Part shown: in pieces, positions 23,634-32,100 of the stretch
Layout: each line of letters opens with the position of its first letter
Numbering within the stretch: the stretch's first letter is position 1
Source of the DNA: Butyrivibrio sp. INlla18
GTDB lineage: Bacteria; Bacillota; Clostridia; Lachnospirales; Lachnospiraceae
Direction: 5' to 3'
NCBI RefSeq assembly: GCF_900103635.1
Contig: NZ_FMXK01000013.1
Location: forward strand, 57,419-121,418
Length of the DNA: 64,000 bases
Position numbers and translations under genes: made by a program
Notes under the pieces: generated by a model
What the model was told of the DNA's origin: nothing
Databases searched by the model: none
What the model saw: the letters and a program-made list of their open reading frames with translations, nothing else

Positions 23634-23909
23634 TCATGCACATAAAGGAAGAAGAGGACTTTCGTCCTCTCCAGCTGTCATGTTATGAACAAGAATGTCA
23701 TCGATGTGACATCCAAATAAAATACTAAGCCTTACAAGGTTATCAGCATTAGGTAAACACTGTCCACGCTGCCACTTGTAAATTGCCTGCTCTGATTCAA
23801 GTCCCAGCGCATTTGCAAGGTCAAATACCTTGTAATGGTTCTGTTTTCGAAGCTGCTTGATTTTATTACCAGTAGCCTGCATATCAACAAATACTTCAAA
23901 AATGTCCAT
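23634..23909 (-). CDS. XRE-family helix-turn-helix regulator
   Basis: 91 residues. The helix-turn-helix is IKQLRKQNHYKVFDLANALGL followed by AIYKWQRGQCLPNADNLVRLS. The short tail ends with DDILVHN. I choose the ATG at 23909, six bases after GGAGGAGG, over the TTG at 23930. Monocistronic, upstream of the 110-residue transferase-like gene. Target unknown. Confidence 0.85.
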   Translation of the reverse strand: MDIFEVFVDMQATGNKIKQLRKQNHYKVFDLANALGLESEQAIYKWQRGQCLPNADNLVRLSILFGCHIDDILVHNMTAGEDESPLLPLCA

Positions 23910-24008
23910 GGTTGCCTCCTCCATTAACAAAAAGAATCTACGACACCATCCCGTTCCTATATAATACCATAAGCATTCACTAGAAAAAAATATACCTACG
24001 GTTCAGTT

Positions 24009-24671
24009 TTATACCACATTCTTAAGCAGCCTATATATAGCAACTCCATCTTTAAGACCAAATTCGTGAAGCGTTCCGGTATATAGCTTCTTGCTACTCT
24101 CTTTATTGTTATCAGCAAAAAATCTAATGATATTGTCAGTCATTGGCATATATTCAGTATCCTGTAACAGCTGTGATATCTTATCTCTAACTGCGTTCTT
24201 TTCCTGAATCTTTCCATACTCAATTTCAAGATCTACAGTCTGCATTTTCTGGCGGATGAGTCTTCTTCTCTCAATATCTTCAGGATCCGTAAGCTTTTCC
24301 AAGCCATGCTCCACATTATCGCACACTACAAGCTTAGTAGTTCTGAGATTCTCATTAACACTAAAAAAGTCTGAGATAGAATCAAAGCCTTTATCTCTTG
24401 TTATAAGCGCAATCTGGTAATTGCCCATAGCACTAAGTCGGCCAGCTTCAGTAGCAATATAAAAATCCAAAGCATTCTTTCTAGCTGTCTTAAGTTTGTA
24501 AATTGAAAACTGGCATCCGCTCTCTCTTATTGGGTCCATATACTCAGCAGCAATCTTCATGCAGGTAGCACTATAAAAAATTATAAGGTGATCATTCTCA
24601 TTCAGATATTCAACACCTTTAAGTCCCTGAAATCCTTAGACATTTTCATAATCAACCAATATTGTTGCCAT
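24009..24671 (-). pseudogene. PIN/NYN-like RNase domain gene interrupted by an in-frame stop
   Basis: An ATG at 24671 with a GGAGGA ribosome binding site opens a frame that reads MATILVDYENV, then TAA at 24636-24638, and then continues without a break to 24009. The full frame would be 220 residues. VDYENV, IIFYSATC, KNALDFYIATEAGRL and ALITRDKGFDSISDFF fit a PIN/NYN-like nuclease, with acidic residues at the expected places. Only codon 12 is broken. The Met at 24560 that could restart has no ribosome binding site and would lose the first catalytic Asp. A single base change (for example TCA to TAA) or a sequencing error explains it. Confidence 0.75.
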
Positions 24672-24983
24672 TTTTATTCCTCCATCTTATACAAATCATC
24701 AGGCAAAATTCCCACTATACTCTATTATCCATATAAGATGTACAATAAACCTCCCTTTTTAATCCATACATATCCCCCATATGAGGCTGCTCATTGTATC
24801 CTCTACCGTGAATTCATAGCTTGAATATACATTTTGTGAAACTATGCGCAGTATCTTAAACAATTTATACACCCCTTTATGATCCATAATTGGCTTCTTT
24901 GCATGTAATGCAAACGTATGATGCCTCACTTTTCTTAGCTTTTTTTATTATTTTGAACTTCGTTTAATCATTGCAATGAAAAT
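24672..24983. other. Non-coding gap between the PIN-like pseudogene and the CBASS-like operon
   Basis: 312 AT-rich bases. A 42-codon minus-strand frame (24759-24887) starts with MDHKGVYKLFKIL but has no ribosome binding site and resembles nothing I recognise; it may be a gene remnant. No convincing terminator follows the CD-NTase gene here. Confidence 0.5.
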
Positions 24984-26288
24984 TTACGTTACAGTGCTTT
25001 GGTTCTTAATTGGCACAGCTATCCTTGCTTTAGCAACGCAAACTCCACTTTTAACAAGGTAACATTCCGTATAATGCGGCCCTTTAAACAAAGAATGTTC
25101 TCTATGCGATGTCTGTCCTTTGACAATTTGCCCTCTAATATCATCTCTAATTTCCGCTTCTCTTCCAACATTTCTTACTTTCCAATAAATATCATAAGGC
25201 TGTGGACAATCTGTTGACATAATCATAAATTCCAAGTTTTTATCTATTTTCAAAAATCCATCCGTTTTTATAATTTTTGAAAGTAGATTTGGACGCCAAC
25301 CATCTTGCTTTACCTCACAATCGATATCCAAATTGTAAATAATATCGACTGGAAATTTATCCATAATAAACTCTTCTGTATTTCTAAACTTCTTATAGTT
25401 ATATATTTGCTGGTCTTTTTCGAATTTCGGAAAATCGTATCCCAGAATTCCTCGAAGAACTTCATTTATATTGTTATCGTTAGCTTCAACAAGCTTGTCA
25501 TACGCTTGTTTAGCCTTTTCAACAAATTTACCCTTTCCCTTATCTGAAACATGTTGGTTACTGCCTAGTGCAAACCAGTAACTCTGATTTGAATCTTCTT
25601 CTTTTAAAAAGCTAAATAGATTTAATAACATCTCCCTATAATCATAGTAAGTAGCATTTTCAAAAGAATCATTGTCCTCAAAAAACTCCGCGACAAGTGT
25701 ATCTATTAATAATCCACTAAATGAGAACCCAACATTATTTTTCCATGCTCGTAAAATACCAGTAAAGTCACGAAATGCTCCATTGGAAGAATCATCAAAA
25801 TCATTACATGCTTCTTGCTCTAATATCGGTTTTGTAATCTTCCAACTGCCACCGTCATGAGTATCAGGATAAATAAAGGAACTTTCATCGTTTATAAAAG
25901 CTGGAACTAGTTCTACCGTATATGCATCAAAGTCAATGACTACAACTTGCCCATCTCCACTTATATCTGTTTTAGGATATCTTTCTTTTAAAACTTTTTT
26001 AACTTCTTGAAGTAATTGCGACTTACCACCGCTCTCATATCCATTGTATTTGTCATAAATCTCTTGTGGTAGAACAAACAGCAAATCAAGATCACTACTT
26101 CCCTTAATAGCTGTCTTTCTCCCTACAGATCCGACAATATACATATGGTCGGATTCTTCCCCTATAATGTCGTAGTATACTTTATTAAGCTTTTTCGCTA
26201 TCTCTCCTGCTGTAGTCCTCATAGCACTATCATCAAGTTTTATTTTCTTACAAAACTGCTTAAAATCACTGCTTAGTGACAACTTCAC
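24984..26288 (-). CDS. CD-NTase 2: SMODS cyclic-nucleotide synthase with AGS-C sensor-like domain
   Basis: 434 residues. The N-terminal nucleotidyltransferase has GS at 53-54, the catalytic DLD (Asp66, Asp68) in SDLDLLFVLP, and a third acid at Glu126 in TVELVPAF. The C-terminal 110 residues (YDIYWKVRNVGREAEIRDDIRG, HSLFKGPHYTECYLVK) match the AGS-C domain of CBASS synthases. CBASS enzymes make cyclic oligonucleotides on phage infection that activate an effector. The start is GTG with GAGGGG upstream and overlaps the SLATT gene by 23 bases. It is the last gene of the operon. Confidence 0.88.
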   Translation of the reverse strand: MKLSLSSDFKQFCKKIKLDDSAMRTTAGEIAKKLNKVYYDIIGEESDHMYIVGSVGRKTAIKGSSDLDLLFVLPQEIYDKYNGYESGGKSQLLQEVKKVLKERYPKTDISGDGQVVVIDFDAYTVELVPAFINDESSFIYPDTHDGGSWKITKPILEQEACNDFDDSSNGAFRDFTGILRAWKNNVGFSFSGLLIDTLVAEFFEDNDSFENATYYDYREMLLNLFSFLKEEDSNQSYWFALGSNQHVSDKGKGKFVEKAKQAYDKLVEANDNNINEVLRGILGYDFPKFEKDQQIYNYKKFRNTEEFIMDKFPVDIIYNLDIDCEVKQDGWRPNLLSKIIKTDGFLKIDKNLEFMIMSTDCPQPYDIYWKVRNVGREAEIRDDIRGQIVKGQTSHREHSLFKGPHYTECYLVKSGVCVAKARIAVPIKNQSTVT

Positions 26289-26844
26289 CCTCTCCCCTCA
26301 AATACTCTGGCAATAAAATATCCGTCTCTTCTTCGCTGAATTGATTATCCAAATTTACATGGAGCTTTTTCATTGCTTTTCGACTTGCTTTATCTGTAGT
26401 TCTTGGTGCATCTTCATAAATCTCATGCTTTTGCTTCTCCAAAGATTTATATTGTTCTAAAAGACTTTCATAATCACGTCTACCATTACGTATTTCCATT
26501 AATAACGTAATATACTCGTCACGTAATCTTAAGAGTTTTCTTGCAGTTGCTTTTTGAGATGATTCCCCGTCCTTCAAATCAAACGACTGCATAACTCCTG
26601 TAATAATAGCTGTGATAAATGATGCGATAGCAGTGATTAACTTAATCCAAAATTCGTCTTTTTCAAATAATATCGCTATCAATCCAGCTGATGTAGCACC
26701 CGCAACAATTATTCGAATCCACTCAAGTACCGTATATCTCGCTATATATATATCCGCCTGAACTTCATGTATCTTGTGAGTCTCCGCTACCGCAGTGAAT
26801 GAATGTCTTACTACGTTTTGTAGCATTTTAATATCGTTTTTCAT
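26266..26844 (-). CDS. SLATT-domain two-helix membrane effector
   Basis: 192 residues: an amphipathic N-terminal helix, transmembrane helices at about 40-60 and 66-86, then a long charged coiled-coil tail (ARKLLRLRDEYITLLMEI, YKSLEKQKHEIYEDAP). This is the SLATT (SMODS- and SLOG-associating two-transmembrane) layout. Such effectors are thought to form pores and kill the infected cell when they bind the CD-NTase product. It lies between two CD-NTase genes. Start ATG directly follows GGAGGGAGAAG. Confidence 0.85.
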   Translation of the reverse strand: MKNDIKMLQNVVRHSFTAVAETHKIHEVQADIYIARYTVLEWIRIIVAGATSAGLIAILFEKDEFWIKLITAIASFITAIITGVMQSFDLKDGESSQKATARKLLRLRDEYITLLMEIRNGRRDYESLLEQYKSLEKQKHEIYEDAPRTTDKASRKAMKKLHVNLDNQFSEEETDILLPEYLRGEGEVVTKQ

Positions 26845-26859
26845 CTTCTCCCTCCAACA

Positions 26860-27678
26860 CTAAACCATATAATTTAATACTTTACCTAAAACATCCCATC
26901 CTTTTGTGGAATCGACTGGCAGCCCACTTCCTGGTGCAATTATTCGAGGTGTAAACATCCCATACATGGAAATATCATTGTAATGTTGTAACAAAGTTTC
27001 TTCATATGTCTTCTGCGATGGAACATGCTCCTCGCCATCTCTTGTAAAATGCCAACCTCCCATAGCTTCATAAACAAATGAATCTATAAGAATTCCAGAC
27101 AAATGGTAGCTAGAATACTTAGTACCCCTTATGTATCGTATATGCTTGCAAGTCTCATATAGCAGACCATTAGTACTGCTATTCTTCTGCTTCATAGCGT
27201 TTTGCTCCGCCTTGGGATTTGTTGTCATCCAATTACCACCCATATGAGTATCTGGATATCTGTATGTCTCATCATATCCCCAGTAATTCTGAACCTTGAA
27301 GGCCGGCAGTATTTCAAATCTCATCCCATCAGTAAAACTCACAACAACAACTTGCCCGTCGCCTTTAATATCTGTATTCGGGTATGTGTCTAAAATTGCA
27401 TTCTTAACTGCTTGAAGAAGTCTAGACTGACCATTTCCATACATGGATGAGAAACGATTAAATTCACTGTCCGGCAATTGAATGAGCACATCCAAATCAC
27501 TGGTATTTATTGCGGTTCCTCTTCCATATGAACCAACATAAATACTATGATCCACATCGCTGTTACTGCCCCAAAATGCTTGATTAACTGCTTTTGTTAT
27601 TCTATGATACCTCGAAGATATTTGTCCTCTGGTACCTTCGTCTATTGTATGCTGTCCCTTTGTAACATGTGAACTAAT
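26860..27678 (-). CDS. CD-NTase 1: SMODS cyclic-nucleotide synthase without AGS-C, probable ATT start
   Basis: About 272 residues, paralogous to CD-NTase 2. Catalytic features: GS at 49-50 in YVGSYGRGTA, DLD at Asp61 and Asp63, third acid Glu122 in RFEILPAF. It ends where the AGS-C domain would begin. The GTG at 27555 (MDHSIYVGS) cannot be the true start because it removes the N-terminal helix. The frame stays open upstream to an ATT at 27676-27678 placed seven bases after GGAGGGG, giving MSSHVTKGQHTIDEG. There is no ATG, GTG or TTG in between at a suitable place. Either ATT is used, or an ATG mutated. It is 15 bases before the SLATT gene. Confidence 0.8.
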   Translation of the reverse strand: MSSHVTKGQHTIDEGTRGQISSRYHRITKAVNQAFWGSNSDVDHSIYVGSYGRGTAINTSDLDVLIQLPDSEFNRFSSMYGNGQSRLLQAVKNAILDTYPNTDIKGDGQVVVVSFTDGMRFEILPAFKVQNYWGYDETYRYPDTHMGGNWMTTNPKAEQNAMKQKNSSTNGLLYETCKHIRYIRGTKYSSYHLSGILIDSFVYEAMGGWHFTRDGEEHVPSQKTYEETLLQHYNDISMYGMFTPRIIAPGSGLPVDSTKGWDVLGKVLNYMV

Positions 27679-27679
27679 C

Positions 27680-28021
27680 TTAATCCCCTCCCTCTGTATC
27701 TATATCAGTTATCAAATCTGCCTTACAATGTTCAACCATGTACTGAGCAGAATTAAAAAGTGGACATGATGACTCGAGGCACTTTATGGTGCCTCTCTGG
27801 TCATCACCGTCCACAATAATATCACGTAAACCACCATTGTTCACAAAGCATTGTAATAGATATGCTTTTGCAAATATCTCATATTTTTCTTTTAATCCTT
27901 TGCAGGATTCATCAGAGCCAAGCCAGATTATCTTAATCCCCTGACTTAGCCAAGCCCCAATCTTATCACTATATTCATGGACAGACTGTCCGCATAGAAG
28001 AACTGAATATTTTGGATTCAT
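27680..28021 (-). CDS. First gene of the CBASS-like operon, unknown alpha/beta protein
   Basis: 113 residues. It begins with an alternating strand (KYSVLLCGQSVHEYSDKIGAWL), then IKIIWLGSDES and LRDIIVDGDDQRGTIKC, which looks like a small Rossmann-type fold. A SLOG-like nucleotide-sensing role would fit its position but I cannot show it. Its stop codon TAA is one base from the ATT start of CD-NTase 1 and its last codons carry that gene's ribosome binding site. A TATAAT lies at 28064-28069. It should be transcribed with the synthases and the SLATT effector. Confidence 0.65.
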   Translation of the reverse strand: MNPKYSVLLCGQSVHEYSDKIGAWLSQGIKIIWLGSDESCKGLKEKYEIFAKAYLLQCFVNNGGLRDIIVDGDDQRGTIKCLESSCPLFNSAQYMVEHCKADLITDIDTEGGD

Positions 28022-28103
28022 AACAGCTGCACCTGCTACAATTATTTTGTCATACCATTATTTATTATAACAAAATTACGTAGTGACAGACTCATTATTC
28101 TTA

Positions 28104-28352
28104 TCATTTTTTAGAATTTCTACTGTTTAGCTCAGGTTGTCTTAACTTCTTTTCCTCAATACTGACCTTATCAAGGATTCGCTGTATCACCTCCTGCAAT
28201 AATACTGTTATCGCAAGGAGTATTGCTAACACAGTAGCTATAAGCTTAAGAATAATTCTTTTTATTTTGGATTGGTATTCACTCTTATTTTTCCTGTAAT
28301 GTCTTACTACAACGACGATAATAGCTATTAGTATTTCGAACCATACTAACAT
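28104..28352 (-). CDS. Small membrane protein
   Basis: 82 residues with two hydrophobic stretches (about 3-17 and 34-55) and a charged C-terminal tail. No family recognised. It follows the secreted-protein gene by 17 bases and may work with it. The ribosome binding site AGGCGGTGG lies shortly before the ATG. Confidence 0.6.
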   Translation of the reverse strand: MLVWFEILIAIIVVVVRHYRKNKSEYQSKIKRIILKLIATVLAILLAITVLLQEVIQRILDKVSIEEKKLRQPELNSRNSKK

Positions 28353-28369
28353 AAGACCACCGCCTTTCG

Positions 28370-28768
28370 TTAATCCACATCACCATACCATCCTGGTTTT
28401 GTATAGCCATTCTCTCCTTCTGGGAGCCCAACAACATGGAGTTCGTCAGTGGAATATACCCATCCTTTTCCTGAAGATGTTGTGCTGCCAGTAGTTGAAG
28501 TAGTATTTTTACTACTGTTTTCACTACTTTGACTAGATTTATTTGGCTTTCTTTTTGAAGTGCCTTTACTAATGGAATCTATTGCTTCTTGAGTAAGATT
28601 ACCATCTGCTTCTAGCTCATCCATATACTTTTCTTGCTGTTTAAGCTGTTTCTGAAGCCATTTCTCTGCGTAGTCGTCATAGTTTTCAGCATGAACTGTA
28701 ATACTTGATAAGCAAACTAATAAAACAATCATAGTTACCGCGGATATTACACAAAACTTATTCTTCAT
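28370..28768 (-). CDS. Small secreted Ser/Thr-rich protein
   Basis: 132 residues starting at the ATG at 28768 behind AGGTGAG; the longer frame from 28837 lacks a ribosome binding site and would hide the signal peptide. A type I signal peptide (cleavage after VHA) is followed by a charged helix (YAEKWLQKQLKQQEKYMDEL), a Ser/Thr/Lys-rich linker, and a short C-terminal block (DELHVVGLPEGENGYTKPGWYG). Function unknown. First of a two-gene unit. Confidence 0.7.
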   Translation of the reverse strand: MKNKFCVISAVTMIVLLVCLSSITVHAENYDDYAEKWLQKQLKQQEKYMDELEADGNLTQEAIDSISKGTSKRKPNKSSQSSENSSKNTTSTTGSTTSSGKGWVYSTDELHVVGLPEGENGYTKPGWYGDVD

Positions 28769-28872
28769 AATGCTCACCTGATCCTTTCTGAATAAAACTA
28801 AGTTCCAGCAACATTCTATTAGTTTTCTATGATTCAAATTTTAAATCAACATATGTCCTATAAATACCACAC

Positions 28873-28901
28873 CAAAAAGCCAGCCCCTTTCAGGGCTGGC
28901 T
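28873..28901 (-). terminator. Terminator of the ABC-F gene
   Basis: AGCCAGCCC / GGGCTGGCT stem, six-base loop, TTTTT on the minus strand, 24 bases after the ABC-F stop. Confidence 0.88.
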
Positions 28902-28924
28902 CAATACTATTCTCTATAATACTA

Positions 28925-30484
28925 TCAAATTCTCGTTGTCCACTTTGAACAATCCACGATCTCTGTAGCTATATCCTCATAGAAATCTGGTTCATGGCAT
29001 ACCATTAGGATGCTGCCCTTATATTCTTTGAGAGCTCTTTTAAGTTCGTCCTTGGCATCTACGTCCAGGTGGTTTGTTGGCTCGTCAAGGACTAAGAGGT
29101 TTGACTCACGGTTTATGAGTTTGCATAGGCGCACCTTTGCCTGCTCGCCACCGGAGAGGACTTTGCACTTGCTTTCGATGTGCTTGGTTGTGAGGCCGCA
29201 CTTAGCAAGGGCTGAGCGAACTTCGTACTGGGAGAAGCCTGGGAATTCCTGCCAGATTTCTTCCATACAGGTTGTCTCTATGTTAGGGTCCATCTCCTGC
29301 TGGAAATAGCCGATCTCTACGTTTTCTCCAAGTTCTACTGAGCCGCTTATTGCTGGGATGAGACCCAGGATGCTCTTAAGGAGTGTTGTCTTACCGATAC
29401 CGTTAGCTCCTACAAGGACGATCCTAGAGTTTCTCTCCATGCTTATATTAAGCGGCGATGAAAGTGGTTCATCATAGCCTATCACAAGGTCTTTGGTCTC
29501 AAAGATCATCTTGCCTGGAGTCCTTGCAGTCTTAAAGTTAAACTCTGGCTTTGGCTTTTCCTGAACCTTTTCGATAAGGTCCATGCTGTCAAGTTTCTTT
29601 TGCCTTGCCATTGCCATGTTTCTGGTTGCAACGCGGGCCTTATTTCTTGCAACGAAGTCCTTGAGTTCTGCAATCTCCTGCTGCTGTCTATTATATGCCG
29701 CTTCTCTCTGAGCTTTTTTCATCTCATAGACTTCCATGAACTTGTCGTAGTCACCAACGTATCTCTCAAGGGTATGAGTCTGGCCATCCATGTGGTAGAT
29801 GATGTTGACTACGCTATTGAGGAATGGAATGTCATGGGATATGAGGATAAAAGCGTTCTCATATTCCTGAAGGTATCTGGTGAGCCCTACGATGTGCTCT
29901 GCATCCAGGTAGTTGGTAGGCTCGTCCAGGAGCAGGATATCAGGCTTTTCCAAAAGAAGCTTAGCAAGGAGGATCTTGGTTCTCTGACCTCCGGAAAGCT
30001 CTGTAACATCTCTATCAAGACCAAGGTCCAAAAAGCCCAGTGCTCTTGAAACTTCTTCTATCTTGGAATCTATAAGGTAGAAGTCGTGGTTGGTAAGAAG
30101 GTCCTGAATGGTTCCAAGCTCTTCCATGTACTCTTCAAGGGTCTTTTCATCAGCATCACCCATGGCGTCGCAGATTTCGTTCATCCTGCGCTCCATGTCA
30201 TAAAGTGGCTCATAGGCTGATGCTAGCACGTCCCTGATGGTCATGCCTTCATGGAGGACTGCGTGCTGATCAAGGTAGCCTACCTTTACATTCTTGGCCC
30301 ACTCGATCTTGCCCGCATCTGGCATGAGCTTACCTATTATAATATTCATAAAGGTTGACTTACCTTCGCCGTTAGCTCCTACTAGGCCTATATGTTCGCC
30401 TTTTAACAGTCTAAAAGACACATCATCAAATATTGCTCTATCACCAAAACCGTGAGTTAAGTGTTCAACGTTTAAAATACTCAT
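28925..30484 (-). CDS. ABC-F family ATPase
   Basis: 519 residues with two complete ATPase domains and no membrane segment. Domain 1: GANGEGKST (about 36-44), LSGGQRTK, LLLDEPTNYLD. Domain 2: GANGIGKTT, LSGGEQAK, LVLDEPTNHLD. The linker between them (about residues 240-320) is charged and helical as in other ABC-F proteins. They act on the ribosomal E site, in translation or antibiotic protection. The linker is short, so a general YbiT/YkpA-like translation role is more likely than drug resistance. Monocistronic with its own terminator. Confidence 0.93.
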   Translation of the reverse strand: MSILNVEHLTHGFGDRAIFDDVSFRLLKGEHIGLVGANGEGKSTFMNIIIGKLMPDAGKIEWAKNVKVGYLDQHAVLHEGMTIRDVLASAYEPLYDMERRMNEICDAMGDADEKTLEEYMEELGTIQDLLTNHDFYLIDSKIEEVSRALGFLDLGLDRDVTELSGGQRTKILLAKLLLEKPDILLLDEPTNYLDAEHIVGLTRYLQEYENAFILISHDIPFLNSVVNIIYHMDGQTHTLERYVGDYDKFMEVYEMKKAQREAAYNRQQQEIAELKDFVARNKARVATRNMAMARQKKLDSMDLIEKVQEKPKPEFNFKTARTPGKMIFETKDLVIGYDEPLSSPLNISMERNSRIVLVGANGIGKTTLLKSILGLIPAISGSVELGENVEIGYFQQEMDPNIETTCMEEIWQEFPGFSQYEVRSALAKCGLTTKHIESKCKVLSGGEQAKVRLCKLINRESNLLVLDEPTNHLDVDAKDELKRALKEYKGSILMVCHEPDFYEDIATEIVDCSKWTTRI

Positions 30485-30536
30485 TATTTACCTCATCTAT
30501 TTTTAATCGCAACAGGCAATATTATAGCATGGTTTT

Positions 30537-32036
30537 TTATAGGCAGGAAGCGTAAGCTTTTTCGGCACCTTTTTCTCTGATGAGCTGTAAATTTTCTGTT
30601 ACTTTCTCTGTGAGGCCTTCGATCTTGTTAAGGTCCTGATCCCACATCTTTTCATTACCAAGTACTGCTGCCACGAGTTCTTTTGCCGAATCATTTCTGT
30701 GGTCGTAGTAGAACTCAAGAGCCCATCTGTCATCGCTTACTGTGTAGGAGGTGCCTCCCGGTCTCTTACATACAAGGCCTGCCTCTGTGAGCTCCTGCAC
30801 ATCATTTGAATAAAATGCGATGTAAGCAGCAAGAGACATTGTAAGGCAAGCCGGGAGCTTATGATTCTTGTCAATGTACTGCAGGAATGATGGCATGTTG
30901 CGGGCTTTCCACTTACTTGTTGAGTTAAGGGAAATTGACATGAGCTCGTGGTTTACGAATGGGTTATTGAATCTATCCTTAACTGCTGCAGCGAAGTTAT
31001 TGAGGTCGTTCTCATCAAGGTGATCTACGAGAGTTGGGATTACCTCTTCGTTTAACATCTTGTTCATGAAGCCTGCTACTGTCTCGTTGTGCATGCAGTC
31101 TCTTACGATGTCGAAGCCAGCAAGGTATGCTCCAAGGACAAAGCCTGTGTGAGCGCCGTTTAAGATCCTAACCTTTCTGTGCTTGTATGGCATAACGTCT
31201 GGAACAACGTGGACGTTTACGCCGGCTTTTTTGAATGGGAGTCTGTCTTCAAGTTCCTGTGGGCCTTCAATGATCCACACGCCAAAGATCTCGCCTACGT
31301 CGATTAGTTCGTCGTGGTAGCCGTTTGCTTCTTCGAGCTTTGCTACTTCTTTTTCGTCGCGGATCCTACCTGGAACGATCCTATCTACAAGGGTTGAGCA
31401 AAAGATATTTTCTTTATTCACCCATGTCTTGAAATCGCCTCCAAGGTTCCACTGGTCGATGTACTGATTTACGCACTTAAGGAGCTCTTTTCCGTTATTA
31501 TCAATGAGCTCGCAGGAAAGAACTACTACGCCTTTCTTGCCGGCCGTAAATCTCTTATAGAGGACCTGAGTAAGCTTACCAGGAAAGCTACTTGCTGGAG
31601 TGTCTGCGAAATTGCAGGCTGGATCATAGGCGATACCTGCTTCTGTAGTGTTAGATGCGATGATATCAAGGTCGTCGCTTGCTGCGATCTCCATCATCTT
31701 GTCGTAGTCGCTCTTATTGTATGGGTTGAGGCAACAGTCTACGGCTGAGATGACTCTTTTCATATCCACCTTCTGACCGTTCTCGCTGCCACGAAGGTAC
31801 AGGGTGTAGAGACCTTCCTGCTTGTTGATGAGGTCTGTGAGGCCCTGAGCGATTGGCTGCACGAGGGCTACCTTGCCGTTAAAGCCTGCCTTCTCATTGC
31901 TGATGTCAAAAAAGTAATCAACAAAGGCTCTAAGGAAGTTACCTTCGCCGAACTGGAGCACCTTGACAGGGGCTTCCTTCTGGATGAAGCCTTCGTAGCC
32001 TGATTTTGATAAGACATCATAGTTTAATTGTTCCAT
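30537..32036 (-). CDS. uxaB: Tagaturonate reductase (altronate oxidoreductase)
   Basis: 499 residues of the polyol/hexuronate dehydrogenase family: a Rossmann start (VKVLQFGEGNFLRAFVDYFFD), DRIVPGRI, and the catalytic region YKHRKVRILNGAHTGF, where K, N and H are conserved. It reduces tagaturonate with NADH in galacturonate breakdown, as expected of a pectin user. I choose the ATG at 32036 after GGAGG over that at 32081. The promoter contains a cre-like site over the -35 and a second palindrome near the ribosome binding site, so repression by CcpA or a LacI-type uronate regulator is likely. The other uxa genes are not nearby. Confidence 0.92.
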   Translation of the reverse strand: MEQLNYDVLSKSGYEGFIQKEAPVKVLQFGEGNFLRAFVDYFFDISNEKAGFNGKVALVQPIAQGLTDLINKQEGLYTLYLRGSENGQKVDMKRVISAVDCCLNPYNKSDYDKMMEIAASDDLDIIASNTTEAGIAYDPACNFADTPASSFPGKLTQVLYKRFTAGKKGVVVLSCELIDNNGKELLKCVNQYIDQWNLGGDFKTWVNKENIFCSTLVDRIVPGRIRDEKEVAKLEEANGYHDELIDVGEIFGVWIIEGPQELEDRLPFKKAGVNVHVVPDVMPYKHRKVRILNGAHTGFVLGAYLAGFDIVRDCMHNETVAGFMNKMLNEEVIPTLVDHLDENDLNNFAAAVKDRFNNPFVNHELMSISLNSTSKWKARNMPSFLQYIDKNHKLPACLTMSLAAYIAFYSNDVQELTEAGLVCKRPGGTSYTVSDDRWALEFYYDHRNDSAKELVAAVLGNEKMWDQDLNKIEGLTEKVTENLQLIREKGAEKAYASCL

Positions 32037-32055
32037 TGCTATATCCTCCTTGAAA

Positions 32056-32069
32056 TGTAACCTCTTACA
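32056..32069. promoter_or_regulatory. Second TGTAA/TTACA palindrome before uxaB
   Basis: TGTAACCTCTTACA, an inverted repeat like the cre site upstream but without its central CG. It lies just before the ribosome binding site, where bound protein would block elongation. Confidence 0.55.
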
Positions 32070-32100
32070 TTGTAGTTTCAAATGTTAATTTTCATCTTAA

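Noticed and set aside
24759..24887. 42-codon minus-strand frame between the PIN-like pseudogene and the CD-NTase operon
   Set aside because: No ribosome binding site and no recognisable family; recorded only as a possible remnant.
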